Below the pieces are notes generated by a model, which saw nothing but the letters and a program-made list of their open reading frames with translations, was not told where the DNA came from and did not search any database. DNA of 64,000 nucleotides from Candidatus Helarchaeota archaeon (GTDB lineage Archaea > Asgardarchaeota > Lokiarchaeia > Helarchaeales > RDOG01), in assembly GCA_019058315.1 (NCBI GenBank), contig JAHPZH010000004.1:372001-436000 (forward strand), in the 5' to 3' direction. A program made the position numbers and the translations under genes. This document shows, piece by piece, positions 8,162 through 17,708 of the stretch (the stretch's first letter is position 1; each line of letters opens with the position of its first letter).

Positions 8162-10117
8162 ATGCCTAAAACAAATTATATAATTTGCACACATAACGAC
8201 TTAGATGGGTTCTGTTGTGGTGCAATTTTATTAAATGAATTTCCCTATGCTACAATTTCCTTTGGAACTTCAAAATCTATACATAGAAAGATGTATTATA
8301 TTAGGAAATATTTGAGTGATAACTCAAAAAATTATCTATTTATTTGTGATATCAGTCCTAAAGCTGGTAATATCAGTAAAATCAATAAAATCATATCAGA
8401 TTTTAAAACAAATTTTAATTTGCAGGTCATTTGGTTTGATCATCATCAATGGCCAAATAATGCTAAAATTTTGAAAGGTATAGAAATAATCCATGATGAT
8501 AAGAAAAAATCTGCTGCCAATCTGGTTCAAAAATATGTGGATCAAACTACATTTAGCTATTTTTCAAAATTAGCTGAGTGGTTACCTGTAGAAGATGCAG
8601 AATATTGGAAGACAGTTATTCGAAATGCGGGTAAAATTCCGCTGTCTGATGAAAGGTTGAAAAGACTTCTTCATTATTTTAGTAAATTAAAGCAGTCGGA
8701 GCTTACAGAAGAATTCTATAAAAGTTCACAAAAGCTAACATCTAAAGAACTAGATAGCATTAGCTTGTTTGATACCATTGACGGCAAAAGATTCGCAATT
8801 CTTGATTTACGTAAAATATTTCATGATATTGATTATTACGCAGAAAAAAAGCGTATAACAAAAACGTATTCATGTGATTTTGTCTGTATCATTAAAAGAA
8901 AGAACGGAATTTCAATATATAATGAAAATGAAGTGGATCTCTCATTTTTAAAGGAGTTGGGAGTTGAAGGACATGTCAAAACAGGTGCGATTGTCATTCC
9001 AAGACCTTACATCAATTGGCCCAATTCTAAATTTCATCGTCCTTTAATTGAAGAGGAACTTATTGATATACTTATAGAAAAAAAGATAAAGAATTTAGAC
9101 TATGAAGGACAGCAACGCACTTCACATTATCATAAAGATGAAATTACCCAATTAAAAGAATTGCCAAGCATGGATTCAGACTTATTTAATCTACTCAATG
9201 AAAATAATATCAAAAATGTCTCTGATTTATCTAATTGTGAGACTTATTTACTGGAAGACCTTGACATTTCCAAGGATCTGGCTAAATGCTTAATTCGAGA
9301 GGCAGAAGCATCATTGGAAAGAAACCGATCTTGGTCTACTGACGGATTTGGTAGACCAAATTTGAAATTTAAAGAAAATCAAAAATATTTTGATATTTTA
9401 TGGGAATTTAATAAAGGTTGGACCATGACCAGCGGTTGTCAAAGTTTAGATGCATTTTTATTGAGTGATGGATTTAAAACTAAGGATATTTATGAATTCT
9501 ATGGGTTATCTAAAGTAGGTAAGACTTATTTGATACATCAACTTCTCTGCAGAGGCGTCTTGCCTCTTGAGCAGGGAGGTCTCGGAGGTATGGCTATATA
9601 TTTCGATACAGAACATAATTTTAATAAAGATATTATCCGAGCAATAGCACCTAGATTCAATCTAGAACCGGAATATGTTTTTCAAAACATGGCGAGACGT
9701 GAAACTGTTTCTACGAATGACCTGCTTTCGGGAGTTGAAAGAGAACTTCCTAAATTTATAAAAAGATATGAGGTAAGATTAATTATTGTTGATAATCTAA
9801 TTGAACATTTTTTAACCGAATACCCAAATCCAGATAATCCAGAACGTGGAAATAAAATAGCAAGAGTATTTGATACTTTAAAAGCTATTTCGCGTAATTT
9901 TAATGTGGTTGTAATTTATACTAATCATATTGTGAGTCTTCAAACGGATTATCAAAGAATAATGGATATTGAACATACAGGAGGAGTGTTACTTAACCCT
10001 AATGTTCGAATAAAAATCCAATTTGTTTATGATGAAATAGATATAAGGGAATTTTATATCTCAAATGAAAAACCTTGTGTCTTATCTATTTCGAGTGATG
10101 GATTTCATGATGTATGA
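8162..10117 (+). CDS. DHH phosphoesterase fused to RadA/RecA-like ATPase
   Basis: 651 residues in three parts. Residues 1-300 are a DHH phosphoesterase with HNDLDG (H11, D13, D15), D63 and FDHH (D93, H94, H95), followed by a DHHA1-like region. Such domains are metal-dependent nucleases or phosphodiesterases (RecJ, GAN, NrnA). Residues about 330-385 are a helix-hairpin-helix region as at the RadA N-terminus. Residues about 410-651 are a RecA/RadA core with Walker A GLSKVGKT (near 450), a TEHN motif and Walker B LIIVDN. The combination suggests an ATP-driven single-strand nuclease acting in recombination or repair. It is followed by a convergent accessory gene. Both halves keep their key residues, so it looks functional. 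Confidence 0.85.
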   Translation: MPKTNYIICTHNDLDGFCCGAILLNEFPYATISFGTSKSIHRKMYYIRKYLSDNSKNYLFICDISPKAGNISKINKIISDFKTNFNLQVIWFDHHQWPNNAKILKGIEIIHDDKKKSAANLVQKYVDQTTFSYFSKLAEWLPVEDAEYWKTVIRNAGKIPLSDERLKRLLHYFSKLKQSELTEEFYKSSQKLTSKELDSISLFDTIDGKRFAILDLRKIFHDIDYYAEKKRITKTYSCDFVCIIKRKNGISIYNENEVDLSFLKELGVEGHVKTGAIVIPRPYINWPNSKFHRPLIEEELIDILIEKKIKNLDYEGQQRTSHYHKDEITQLKELPSMDSDLFNLLNENNIKNVSDLSNCETYLLEDLDISKDLAKCLIREAEASLERNRSWSTDGFGRPNLKFKENQKYFDILWEFNKGWTMTSGCQSLDAFLLSDGFKTKDIYEFYGLSKVGKTYLIHQLLCRGVLPLEQGGLGGMAIYFDTEHNFNKDIIRAIAPRFNLEPEYVFQNMARRETVSTNDLLSGVERELPKFIKRYEVRLIIVDNLIEHFLTEYPNPDNPERGNKIARVFDTLKAISRNFNVVVIYTNHIVSLQTDYQRIMDIEHTGGVLLNPNVRIKIQFVYDEIDIREFYISNEKPCVLSISSDGFHDV

Positions 10118-10203
10118 ATTAAAAAATAAATTAATAATTTAATTTATTTTCAAACTTAACTTTCCTTATATTAAATTGGAGAGATTCAAGTAGAGATTAA
10201 TAT

Positions 10204-10953
10204 TTAGATTTTATATTCCACCATTTTATCATTTAACTTTTCTTTATATTTTTCTTCATATTCATTTATATCTTTAGAATAAAAATCCTCTATATTTTTA
10301 ATTAAATTATCATAAATTCTTAATATTTCAGTCTGATAATTATCAATTAATTCTCTAATATTAATGTCTAAACCTTTTTCAACAAATTTCTTTGAACTTC
10401 CCTTCCAACCACTCCATTTTTTTAATTCGTCATTTGATAATAATATATATTTAGATATTTCTCCATTATCTTTAACTTTAAGACCAAACGCTATAATGGG
10501 TAACATATAATGTTGAGTATAATCTCTTAATTTTTGAATAAAATGAATTTTTTCGTCGCGTTCCAGTTGTTTAAATTTAGCCTGCCAGAGAGAAGAAAGT
10601 TTAGAATTGTTCAGCTTTTTTAAAAAAACTCTAGTATGACCAATCAGAGATTTAACACTTGCTAAATAATTATGAATTAAACTAATAAACTCATTTTGAA
10701 AATCCGAAACGTGATCTCTAACACCATTCCAGAGACGTACACCAAATCCTTTACCATCATTTACTATTATAATGGTTTTTTTAAATAATTTAATGCCTTC
10801 AATTAATTTATTATAATTAGTTTTTAATATGAATATTGATGAAGTTAAAAATTTTAATAATTTTTTAACTCTCCAACCTTCCATTTCATCCAATTCATTT
10901 CTAATTTTTTCAAGTTGCTCCTGTGTAATATTTTTTGTCAAAATTTTTACCAT
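10204..10953 (-). CDS. HEPN-like protein, putative RNase partner
   Basis: 249 residues, almost entirely helical. The central part reads LIHNYLASVKSLIGHTR followed by FIQKLRDYTQHYMLP, containing an Rx4H motif (R near 143, H near 148). This is the catalytic signature of HEPN ribonucleases found in toxin-antitoxin, CRISPR and abortive-infection systems. It ends next to the nuclease gene, whose stop codon lies 3 bases away in the same direction, so they are probably co-transcribed. The match to HEPN is by motif and helix pattern, not by a named family, and a non-catalytic helical protein remains possible. Confidence 0.5.
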   Translation of the reverse strand: MVKILTKNITQEQLEKIRNELDEMEGWRVKKLLKFLTSSIFILKTNYNKLIEGIKLFKKTIIIVNDGKGFGVRLWNGVRDHVSDFQNEFISLIHNYLASVKSLIGHTRVFLKKLNNSKLSSLWQAKFKQLERDEKIHFIQKLRDYTQHYMLPIIAFGLKVKDNGEISKYILLSNDELKKWSGWKGSSKKFVEKGLDINIRELIDNYQTEILRIYDNLIKNIEDFYSKDINEYEEKYKEKLNDKMVEYKI

Positions 10954-10955
10954 TT

Positions 10956-12140
10956 TTAATTTTTTAAATCAATTAATCCCTTTGTATTTAAAATCTTTTC
11001 AATAATGTAATTTTTATCAACTCTTTTCTCCGAATGTTTATTATAAAGTAAAAATAAGTCCCACGTAGTCATTAAGCAAATGTTATAATCTACAGCCAGT
11101 TTTATTGCATCTCTTGAAAAAGGGGGATCTCTAAATTCTGGATCTATTTCACGATAATGATTCACGATAAAAAAGCCTTTAATCCTTCCCTTTTTTTCCT
11201 GAATTCTTAAATAATTTAAATATTTTGGGTTGAAATGCTTTGCTTTTGCAAGCTTAGTTAATCCTTTTACTTCTCCTATGCCTACTACTCCATTTAAATC
11301 GAGTGCAATGTCAAATTCTCCCTCTTCTTCCTTCCAGTCGGATTTTATACCCATTTTTTCAAATATTTTAGATATTGATTTAGATAGAGATTTATCATAA
11401 CCATAAAGGATATTTTTTAATTTTCTCTCCTCTTTTAATGAAGCCTTATATTGCTCAATATCTTTGAACAGCTTTAATTCATTTTCCGTTTGATATTTAT
11501 TAATCCAATCAGGGGTATATTGTATAATATCTATTATGGTTCTTGCAAATTTTCCAAAAATCTCACCATCAACATCATATAAATGTGGAAATACAAATAT
11601 TCTTGATTTTTTTAATTTATCACTTTTATTATCTATTGTATGCAAATAATTCTCAGGTTTAATTGCATATGAAATAATAGAACCCACTGTATTTGTTGCT
11701 ATTATTAAATTATCGTTCAATTCTTCTTCTAGTATCCAATTCCAATTAAATTTGCCCTTAATCTTGTCAAAAACTTGTGCTAACTCGTGTTTTTTATTAG
11801 GATTAATGCGAAATCCAGATTGATTAGTGAGATTCTCTTTAACTCGTGGAACTTTAAAAGAAAAGATATTTTGAATAATATTTGGATTGCCTGTTAAGAC
11901 CATAATTCCCCCATTCAAAAAAAAGCCCTTGATTTGATTTTTTATAAGTTCCCAATCCGGTTCTTTACGTCCTCTAATTAAGTTTTTAGAACATTCAATG
12001 AATATTATATCTAAATCATATAAAGGAACACCGAATGGAGATAGATCAGCTAATTGCCAAGCATTATTCCAGACTTCATATCTTTTTTTCTTAAAATTTT
12101 TTATCTTAAACCCTAATCTTAGCATTATATATTTTTTCAT
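10956..12140 (-). CDS. GATase1-like / PD-(D/E)XK nuclease two-domain protein
   Basis: 394 residues. The N-terminal half resembles a class I amidotransferase-like Rossmann domain (VPLYDLDIIFIECS, FFLNGGIMVLTGN). The C-terminal half is a restriction-type PD-(D/E)XK nuclease: GEFDIALDLNGVVGIGEVKG has the D...E-x-K arrangement near residues 276-292. The helix before it (SLSKSISKIFEKMG) is typical of Mrr-like folds. DNA cleavage in a defence setting is the likely role. It lies upstream of, and on the same strand as, the HEPN-like gene, in the 10-21 kb accessory island. The family is not recognised exactly; the nuclease call is firmer than the N-terminal one. Confidence 0.6.
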   Translation of the reverse strand: MKKYIMLRLGFKIKNFKKKRYEVWNNAWQLADLSPFGVPLYDLDIIFIECSKNLIRGRKEPDWELIKNQIKGFFLNGGIMVLTGNPNIIQNIFSFKVPRVKENLTNQSGFRINPNKKHELAQVFDKIKGKFNWNWILEEELNDNLIIATNTVGSIISYAIKPENYLHTIDNKSDKLKKSRIFVFPHLYDVDGEIFGKFARTIIDIIQYTPDWINKYQTENELKLFKDIEQYKASLKEERKLKNILYGYDKSLSKSISKIFEKMGIKSDWKEEEGEFDIALDLNGVVGIGEVKGLTKLAKAKHFNPKYLNYLRIQEKKGRIKGFFIVNHYREIDPEFRDPPFSRDAIKLAVDYNICLMTTWDLFLLYNKHSEKRVDKNYIIEKILNTKGLIDLKN

Positions 12141-12322
12141 GATTTATTGTCTCGTCTTTAGCATTAAAAGCTGAATTTATTTGGTAAGAACTTTGAAATT
12201 CAAAATAAATTATTTTAAAGAAGGGATGCATCGGATTTAAATTATTGTTTTTTATTCTTAAACCTACAACTCAAAAATTAAAATTTAAAATAAACATCCC
12301 TTATTGATTTTTAACAAATCTA

Positions 12323-14374
12323 TTAACTTAATTCTATATTACTTAATTTGCATCTTTCTTTAATGAAATTAAGAATCTTCTCCTTTAATTCATTATTTTT
12401 ATTATCTGGAAGCTTATAGATTTGATCTAAATCCATATCTTTGTAATAAGATTGATTTTCAACCTTTTTTAAGTAAAATCTAAAATATTTTCCAACTAAT
12501 TCCAAGTCATAGCTTGTATTAGCTTCAGGGATTAAATTTAAAATTGAGAATATTTTTTTCTGTTCTTGGTCCGGTAGGTTTTTTAATGTAATTAGTAAAT
12601 TAAAAAAATCATCAATTTTAATCGAATTATAAATTTTTTGTACAATTATCGAAATTTTATCTATATTCTCATATTCATGAATCATCCGATTCTTTATTTC
12701 ATCTATAGTCATAAGACGAGTAGTACTGCTATTAATATCTCTAATATAACATTTATCTTTGTAAGCAATCAGATTTTTAGATTTTTTAATATTAACTTTT
12801 ACTAACTTCTTCCTCTCATTCAGATCAAATACTTCATAATTAATAATTGGTTTTTCTCCCCCAAAATTTTTTAAAATTCCAGAAATCCTATTGTTTATTT
12901 CTTGTGCTTTGTCTATACCTATAATTTTTTTATCATCTTTAATCCCGAAAAAAATATCCCCTCCTTCCTGATTGGCAAAAGCTGAGATTAGGGTACCAAT
13001 TTTATCGGCACTATAAAATTCTTGCTTGAAATCTAAATTATGTGATTCCATTTTTTTAACTATGTCTTTAATTTCGGGAGGAATTTTCATTTGTAGTTTT
13101 TTAATTGGTTTTGCAATTATTTGCTTATCCATTTTATATATTATTTTTTCTATAATTTTGTATAATTCATCATAATACTCTGGTATGCCATTTATAGAAT
13201 CTTGATGGATTTTACCTCTACTAATATCAAAAATAACTAGAGATTTATTTAAATTTATGAGAGTTTCCTCAATGTCATTTTTAGAATATTCATAAATTTG
13301 AGGAATTCCCATCAGATAAGGAATTAATACAATACAACTTATCGACTCATCTTCGATAAGATTCCAAAAATCATGCCGAGATATCCAAGGTGTTAGGATT
13401 ATAAGATGGTAAGATTCCAGTGAATATTTTCTAAGTAGATCTATTTTCCATATTTTAGGTGCACTTACCAGAATTCTTGATACTTTTGAAAGGTTATATT
13501 TCGGGTAATTCTTTTCACAAAATTTTTGAAGTACTTGATTAATTTCATCTATTATTTTGGAATATAAGCTAATTTTTTTTCTATTATCAAAAACTCTTAT
13601 TAAAGATTTGTATTTTCCAGTTCCATTTCTAATATTTTTCAGAATTAACTCGAGATTCATTAATTCCTTAATAGATTTATCTTGATAAAGATTTTCAAGC
13701 TGTCCAAAAAAGTAAGATTTCTCAGGCTCTGAAAAATCACAGTAATTGTCAATTTCATAAAAGAGAGATTCTAAATATCTTGGAAATATTATTTTTAAAT
13801 CTCTTTTAGAACAATTTTTTGAATGTACCCATTCAAGGAGATTTATTATACCTAATTTGTTAAGAATTTCTATAGGATCTTTTATTTTTTCAGAGGATTT
13901 ATTGAAAATTAATTGATAAAGATATTTAAACTCTTCTATTTCTATCTTTGTATATTGTTCGTTTAAATTGGAATAATTTAATGTATCCTTATAATTAAAA
14001 AAAAGCCAAACTAAGTTTTTTTCTTCTTGGGTGGCTTTATTTAGCATTTTTAAAGTATTTGACTTTAAAGGTGTCTTTACTTCGTTTAGGATTAAATCTT
14101 GAATTAAATAGTCGTTAATTACAAATGCATCATCAAAATTTAATTTTGATTTGTAAATTTTATTTTTTAAGGTTAAATAGATTTTTTTAGCTTTATCTAA
14201 GGAATAATTATATCTTTTCATTAAATTATCGATAATATATGCATGATTTGCTTTACAATTAGTTGTCAAAATTGATGTTTTACTCGTAGGATTGCTTACC
14301 CATTGATAAAGAGCATCTAGCATAACTATATCATTACCAATTAATTGCATTAAGTTATTTATGTAATATTGCAA
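12323..14374 (-). CDS. Schlafen AlbA_2-domain protein, probable defence factor
   Basis: 683 residues. Residues about 440-560 form an AlbA_2 (Schlafen-type) domain: LDFKQEFYSADKIGTLISAF, then NQEGGDIFFGIKDD and the later YKDKCYIRDINSSTTRLM. Schlafen-type domains bind or cut RNA and occur in bacterial and archaeal defence and regulatory proteins. The first 430 residues are helical with a Rossmann-like patch (SYHLIILTPWISRHDFW) that I do not recognise. It is transcribed divergently from the toxin-antitoxin operon, sharing a 248-base promoter region that contains two inverted repeats. Base composition is as AT-rich as its neighbours. Confidence 0.65.
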   Translation of the reverse strand: MQYYINNLMQLIGNDIVMLDALYQWVSNPTSKTSILTTNCKANHAYIIDNLMKRYNYSLDKAKKIYLTLKNKIYKSKLNFDDAFVINDYLIQDLILNEVKTPLKSNTLKMLNKATQEEKNLVWLFFNYKDTLNYSNLNEQYTKIEIEEFKYLYQLIFNKSSEKIKDPIEILNKLGIINLLEWVHSKNCSKRDLKIIFPRYLESLFYEIDNYCDFSEPEKSYFFGQLENLYQDKSIKELMNLELILKNIRNGTGKYKSLIRVFDNRKKISLYSKIIDEINQVLQKFCEKNYPKYNLSKVSRILVSAPKIWKIDLLRKYSLESYHLIILTPWISRHDFWNLIEDESISCIVLIPYLMGIPQIYEYSKNDIEETLINLNKSLVIFDISRGKIHQDSINGIPEYYDELYKIIEKIIYKMDKQIIAKPIKKLQMKIPPEIKDIVKKMESHNLDFKQEFYSADKIGTLISAFANQEGGDIFFGIKDDKKIIGIDKAQEINNRISGILKNFGGEKPIINYEVFDLNERKKLVKVNIKKSKNLIAYKDKCYIRDINSSTTRLMTIDEIKNRMIHEYENIDKISIIVQKIYNSIKIDDFFNLLITLKNLPDQEQKKIFSILNLIPEANTSYDLELVGKYFRFYLKKVENQSYYKDMDLDQIYKLPDNKNNELKEKILNFIKERCKLSNIELS

Positions 14375-14523
14375 AATAGATCCCTACTTGATTGTATAAC
14401 TAGAATTATAAAAATCCAATATGAGAAATTAGTATAGAAAAAGGAATGATACAATAAAAATCATTGTAATTTAAAAATTGCATTTTTATTTGTCTTTCTA
14501 TAATTGTTCAATTAAAATTTTCT

Positions 14524-14557
14524 CCGATAAAAATAATGCAATTTATTAAATTATCGG
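14524..14557. promoter_or_regulatory. Inverted repeat in the divergent promoter region
   Basis: CCGATAA (14524-14530) and TTATCGG (14551-14557) are perfect 7-base inverted arms separated by 20 bases. They lie between the AlbA_2 gene and the ImmA/IrrE gene. An operator for one of the two is inferred. Confidence 0.4.
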
Positions 14558-14573
14558 ATCTAAAGAATTTCGG

Positions 14574-14600
14574 GTTATGTATATATATAAAACACATAAC
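14574..14600 (+). promoter_or_regulatory. Inverted repeat enclosing the TATA box of the toxin-antitoxin operon
   Basis: GTTATGT (14574-14580) and ACATAAC (14594-14600) are perfect inverted arms on either side of an ATATATATAAAA TATA-like core. They lie about 22 bases before the ATG at 14623. The XRE domain of the encoded antitoxin would be a natural ligand, giving autorepression. Confidence 0.5.
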
Positions 14601-14622
14601 ATAAAAATATAAGGGAAGTAAT

Positions 14623-15768
14623 ATGCCTCAAAAAGGTCAACTTGCATATATTAATCCAAAAATATTAAAATGGGCACGAGAAGAATCGGGATTAACTTTA
14701 AAGGAGGCTTCAAGCTCAGTATTAAATCAAAGAAAATTGGAGAATGCTGAACAAGGTTTAGATAAGTTAACTTTTAGACAATTAATATTAATTGCAAAAA
14801 AATATCGGAGACCTCCAGGTTTTTTCTATCTTAAAAATCTACCAGTTGAAAAAGAGTTACTTAATGATTTTCGAACTCTTGATTCTGTTAAAGTGAAATA
14901 TAGACCAAGATTGAGAGAACAAATTTTGAAGATAAAAGAGAAACGTGAATTTGCTGTTAATTTTAAAACATATAGTAAAAAATATGATTATTCTTGGATT
15001 AATCATATTTCAATAAAGGAAAAACCAGAAATTATTGCTAAAAAAATATTAAATTTATTTAATATCAAAATGGAACATCGCAAGAAGTGGAAAACGCCTT
15101 ATGATGCACTTAATGCTTGGAGAAATGTAGTAGAAAAAATGGGAGTTCTAGTATTCCAAATTTCTGGAATATTAGTCACCGAAATGCGAGGATTTTCTAT
15201 ATCTGAAATTCCTTTTCCAACAATAGCATTAAATCGAGGTGATGCGCCTTTAGGACGTGTTTTTACACTAATTCACGAGTTTTGTCATATAATGCTTAAA
15301 AAAGGTGGTATATGCACGATATTTGAAGGAGATAGTGATCATTTTAAGGTTGAAAAGTTTTGTAATGCAGTTACTGGTGCTGTGCTAGTTCCAAATGATA
15401 TATTAATTAAATCTGGGATTGTTCTAAAACATAAGACTGGTGAAATTTGGCTCCCAGACGAATTAAATTCATTAAAAAAATATTTTTGGGTGAGTCAAGA
15501 AGTTATTCTACGTCGTTTATTAATAAACAATTTGACTTCAAATGATTTCTATCAAGAAAAAAGAAACGAATGGGCTAAATTAATAAGAAAAAAAGCAGGA
15601 GGACCTGAAAAACCTTATACAAAGGTACTAAAAACAAATTCACATAATTTTATTAAAATTGTGTTAAATGCAATGTATAATAACAAAATCAATTTAGTTG
15701 ATGTTTCTTATTATTTCGACATGAGTTTAAAGCATTTGAAGAGTTTAGAGAAAAATTTAGAGGGGTAA
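14623..15768 (+). CDS. XRE-HTH / ImmA-IrrE zinc metallopeptidase (antitoxin-like)
   Basis: 381 residues. An N-terminal helix-turn-helix (LKWAREESGLTLKEASSSV, then FRQLILIAKKYRRPPGFF) is followed by an ImmA/IrrE peptidase with the zinc motif HEFCH (near residue 218) and the downstream VEKFCNAVTGAVLVP glutamate region. This is the COG2856 arrangement known as the antitoxin or regulator partner of PIN-like toxins. The start has AAGGGAAG six bases upstream. The next gene begins 20 bases after the stop and is the expected DUF4411 toxin. The last 60 residues form an additional helical tail. Confidence 0.85.
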   Translation: MPQKGQLAYINPKILKWAREESGLTLKEASSSVLNQRKLENAEQGLDKLTFRQLILIAKKYRRPPGFFYLKNLPVEKELLNDFRTLDSVKVKYRPRLREQILKIKEKREFAVNFKTYSKKYDYSWINHISIKEKPEIIAKKILNLFNIKMEHRKKWKTPYDALNAWRNVVEKMGVLVFQISGILVTEMRGFSISEIPFPTIALNRGDAPLGRVFTLIHEFCHIMLKKGGICTIFEGDSDHFKVEKFCNAVTGAVLVPNDILIKSGIVLKHKTGEIWLPDELNSLKKYFWVSQEVILRRLLINNLTSNDFYQEKRNEWAKLIRKKAGGPEKPYTKVLKTNSHNFIKIVLNAMYNNKINLVDVSYYFDMSLKHLKSLEKNLEG

Positions 15769-15788
15769 AAATTACAAAAGCACGGCTT

Positions 15789-16259
15789 ATGCCATTATAT
15801 CCAAATGGTGTTTATAGTTTTGATACGAGCGCATTTATAGAACCATGGAATAGACATTATCCCAGAGATATTTTCCCATCAATATGGGACGGAATTCAAG
15901 AATTAATTGTAAATAAGAAAATTCTTGTGACTAATATGGTTGAAATTGAATTAAAAAAACAAAGAGATGATTTGTATCGATATTTAAGGAACCTAAACCC
16001 ATTTGTCCAGCCTACTAAGGATGAACAAGAAGTTGTTAGACAATTAATAAATCACCCTGATTTTGATAAATGGATAATTAGCTATAAACATATTGCAGAT
16101 CCGTTCGTTGTTGCTCTTGCAAAAGTTCATAGTTTATCTGTAGTCACCTATGAAGATACCAGAGCTGAAAAAAATAAAATTCCAGCAGCTTGTCGCTTAT
16201 ATAGAGTTGATTGTATTAAATTTGTTGATTTTCTTAGAAGGGAACAAATAATAATTTAA
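15789..16259 (+). CDS. DUF4411 PIN-like toxin
   Basis: 156-residue PIN-domain-like protein of the DUF4411 family. It has the first acidic cluster YSFDTSAFIEPW, a conserved E in VEIELKKQRDD, DPFVVALAKVHSLSVVTYE with the D and E, and a final strand-helix pair. PIN domains are Mg-dependent RNases. Pairing with the upstream ImmA/IrrE gene (20-base gap) is a well-known toxin-antitoxin combination. All acidic residues expected for activity appear to be kept. The ATG at 15789 is used. The encoded length is normal for the family. Confidence 0.85.
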   Translation: MPLYPNGVYSFDTSAFIEPWNRHYPRDIFPSIWDGIQELIVNKKILVTNMVEIELKKQRDDLYRYLRNLNPFVQPTKDEQEVVRQLINHPDFDKWIISYKHIADPFVVALAKVHSLSVVTYEDTRAEKNKIPAACRLYRVDCIKFVDFLRREQIII

Positions 16260-16336
16260 ACAAATTTTTAATATAAAATGAATAAACAAAGTCCATAGAT
16301 TATTTTTAAATTCAAATATACTTAAAGTATATACCG

Positions 16337-16396
16337 GGCAGAAATAGAGGATTTAAGCGCAGAGTACAACGTGCTGCTTCCAAAAATAAAAAATAA
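16337..16396 (+). pseudogene. Decayed 3' end of a seed-maturation-like small gene
   Basis: This 60-base segment reads GRNRGFKRRVQRAASKNKK then stop. It matches the end of the intact small protein at 21194-21313 (GKNKGFKSRAQRAASKNKK), with similar DNA through the stop and into the T-rich 3' flank. No start or N-terminal part exists. It may be a gene remnant or one half of a direct repeat bounding an inserted segment (16.4-21.2 kb). Confidence 0.6.
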
Positions 16397-16451
16397 AAAA
16401 ATACCCCCTCTCTTCTTTTTTTCAATTAATTTTATTTTTTAAATCAAAATT

Positions 16452-17663
16452 TCATTTTTTGTATTTTTTTTTAAAAATAAAACCCTTTCTAAATATATGT
16501 GTAGCCCATTTGATCTTAAATTCATTATTTTTAATTCGATTTTCTAAAAAATCAAGGGCTTCTGTTGGTATATCTTGTTTTACTTTCAAGTCCTCAAATT
16601 TATTTAATATAGATTTATAAAATGATTGCATTTTTTTTCCATAACTATTACTCCATTCATAAGATATTTCCAGGGGAAATTTAATTTTTTTACAAAATCC
16701 GATAGATTTTTTCTTGTAATATTTATCATCTTCTAGAATTAATGAAATTTTATCATAAATTGCATGATAATCATCTGTTCTCTTACGAGGATCACCTTTA
16801 GCACCAACGATGATAATCAATCCCCTCTTTCTTAATGAATCGGCAAAACTTCTTAATTCCAATTTTAAATTATTAACTAATGAAATTTGAGTGAAAAAAT
16901 TACTAAAAATTACTAAATTATAGCGATTAGAATGTCTCCAATATGGAAAGTCATATTCAAATGAATATTGACTGAAATAATTTTCACCAATTTCATATTT
17001 AGTTTTTAAACTCATAAATAATTCTTGTTTACGTTTTCTAAAATCTAAACCCTTTGCATTATTAAAACTTCCATGTTGATAAGGCACTGACCATCTAAAA
17101 TCTATTGGTCTATATTTTTCATAATCCATTCTATATCTTTCTTCGTTTGTACCGTTTGCAAATTCAAGAAATCTATGTAACCAATTACGCCAACCATAAC
17201 TATTCTCAACATAATCCGTTTTAAATTTAAGTTCCTTAAAAACAAGTTTATTGGTTTCTTTTCCATATATTTTTAAAAGTGTATATATGTCTGAAATCGC
17301 AAATAACGAGGGAGCGGGACCTGTTCCAACACCTATAATATCTATTTTTTTTCTTTTAATTGGTAATTTGTAATATTTTAATAATAATTTCGAAATTAAT
17401 TGAAATCTATGGTATCTATCGAGAAAATGCAATATTGTATATGCTTCTGGTACTCCTTTTTTATTATAATCGACAGTATTACACTTTTTTATTACATCTA
17501 GTAAGTTTTCAGCTATTGATTTTGCTCTCTCCCTAGAAACCAAAACATAATTAATTAAATAATATTCTAATATATCTGATAAATAACAAAATCTTTTATA
17601 GAAATAATTATTTCTTTCTATCCAATTAATAATTTCTGTTGTATTATAAGGGGGGATTTTCAT
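16452..17663 (-). CDS. SAM-dependent methyltransferase-like protein
   Basis: 403 residues. A Rossmann-type motif I is visible in KIDIIGVGTGPAPSLFAISD (near residue 108), with acidic and hydrophobic strands after it. A later NLVIFSNFFTQI strand and a GLIIIVGAKGDPRKR strand fit motifs IV-VI of class I methyltransferases. The N-terminal 100 residues are helical. The order resembles Rsm22-like enzymes, but the substrate is unknown. It ends an apparent minus-strand group with the AlbA_2 protein (45-base gap). It lies inside the segment bounded by the two seed-maturation-like sequences, consistent with accessory cargo. Confidence 0.55.
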   Translation of the reverse strand: MKIPPYNTTEIINWIERNNYFYKRFCYLSDILEYYLINYVLVSRERAKSIAENLLDVIKKCNTVDYNKKGVPEAYTILHFLDRYHRFQLISKLLLKYYKLPIKRKKIDIIGVGTGPAPSLFAISDIYTLLKIYGKETNKLVFKELKFKTDYVENSYGWRNWLHRFLEFANGTNEERYRMDYEKYRPIDFRWSVPYQHGSFNNAKGLDFRKRKQELFMSLKTKYEIGENYFSQYSFEYDFPYWRHSNRYNLVIFSNFFTQISLVNNLKLELRSFADSLRKRGLIIIVGAKGDPRKRTDDYHAIYDKISLILEDDKYYKKKSIGFCKKIKFPLEISYEWSNSYGKKMQSFYKSILNKFEDLKVKQDIPTEALDFLENRIKNNEFKIKWATHIFRKGFIFKKKYKK

Positions 17664-17708
17664 GAAAGTACCATCTGATTTCGTTATAATTTCATTTCGT
17701 AACTATTC

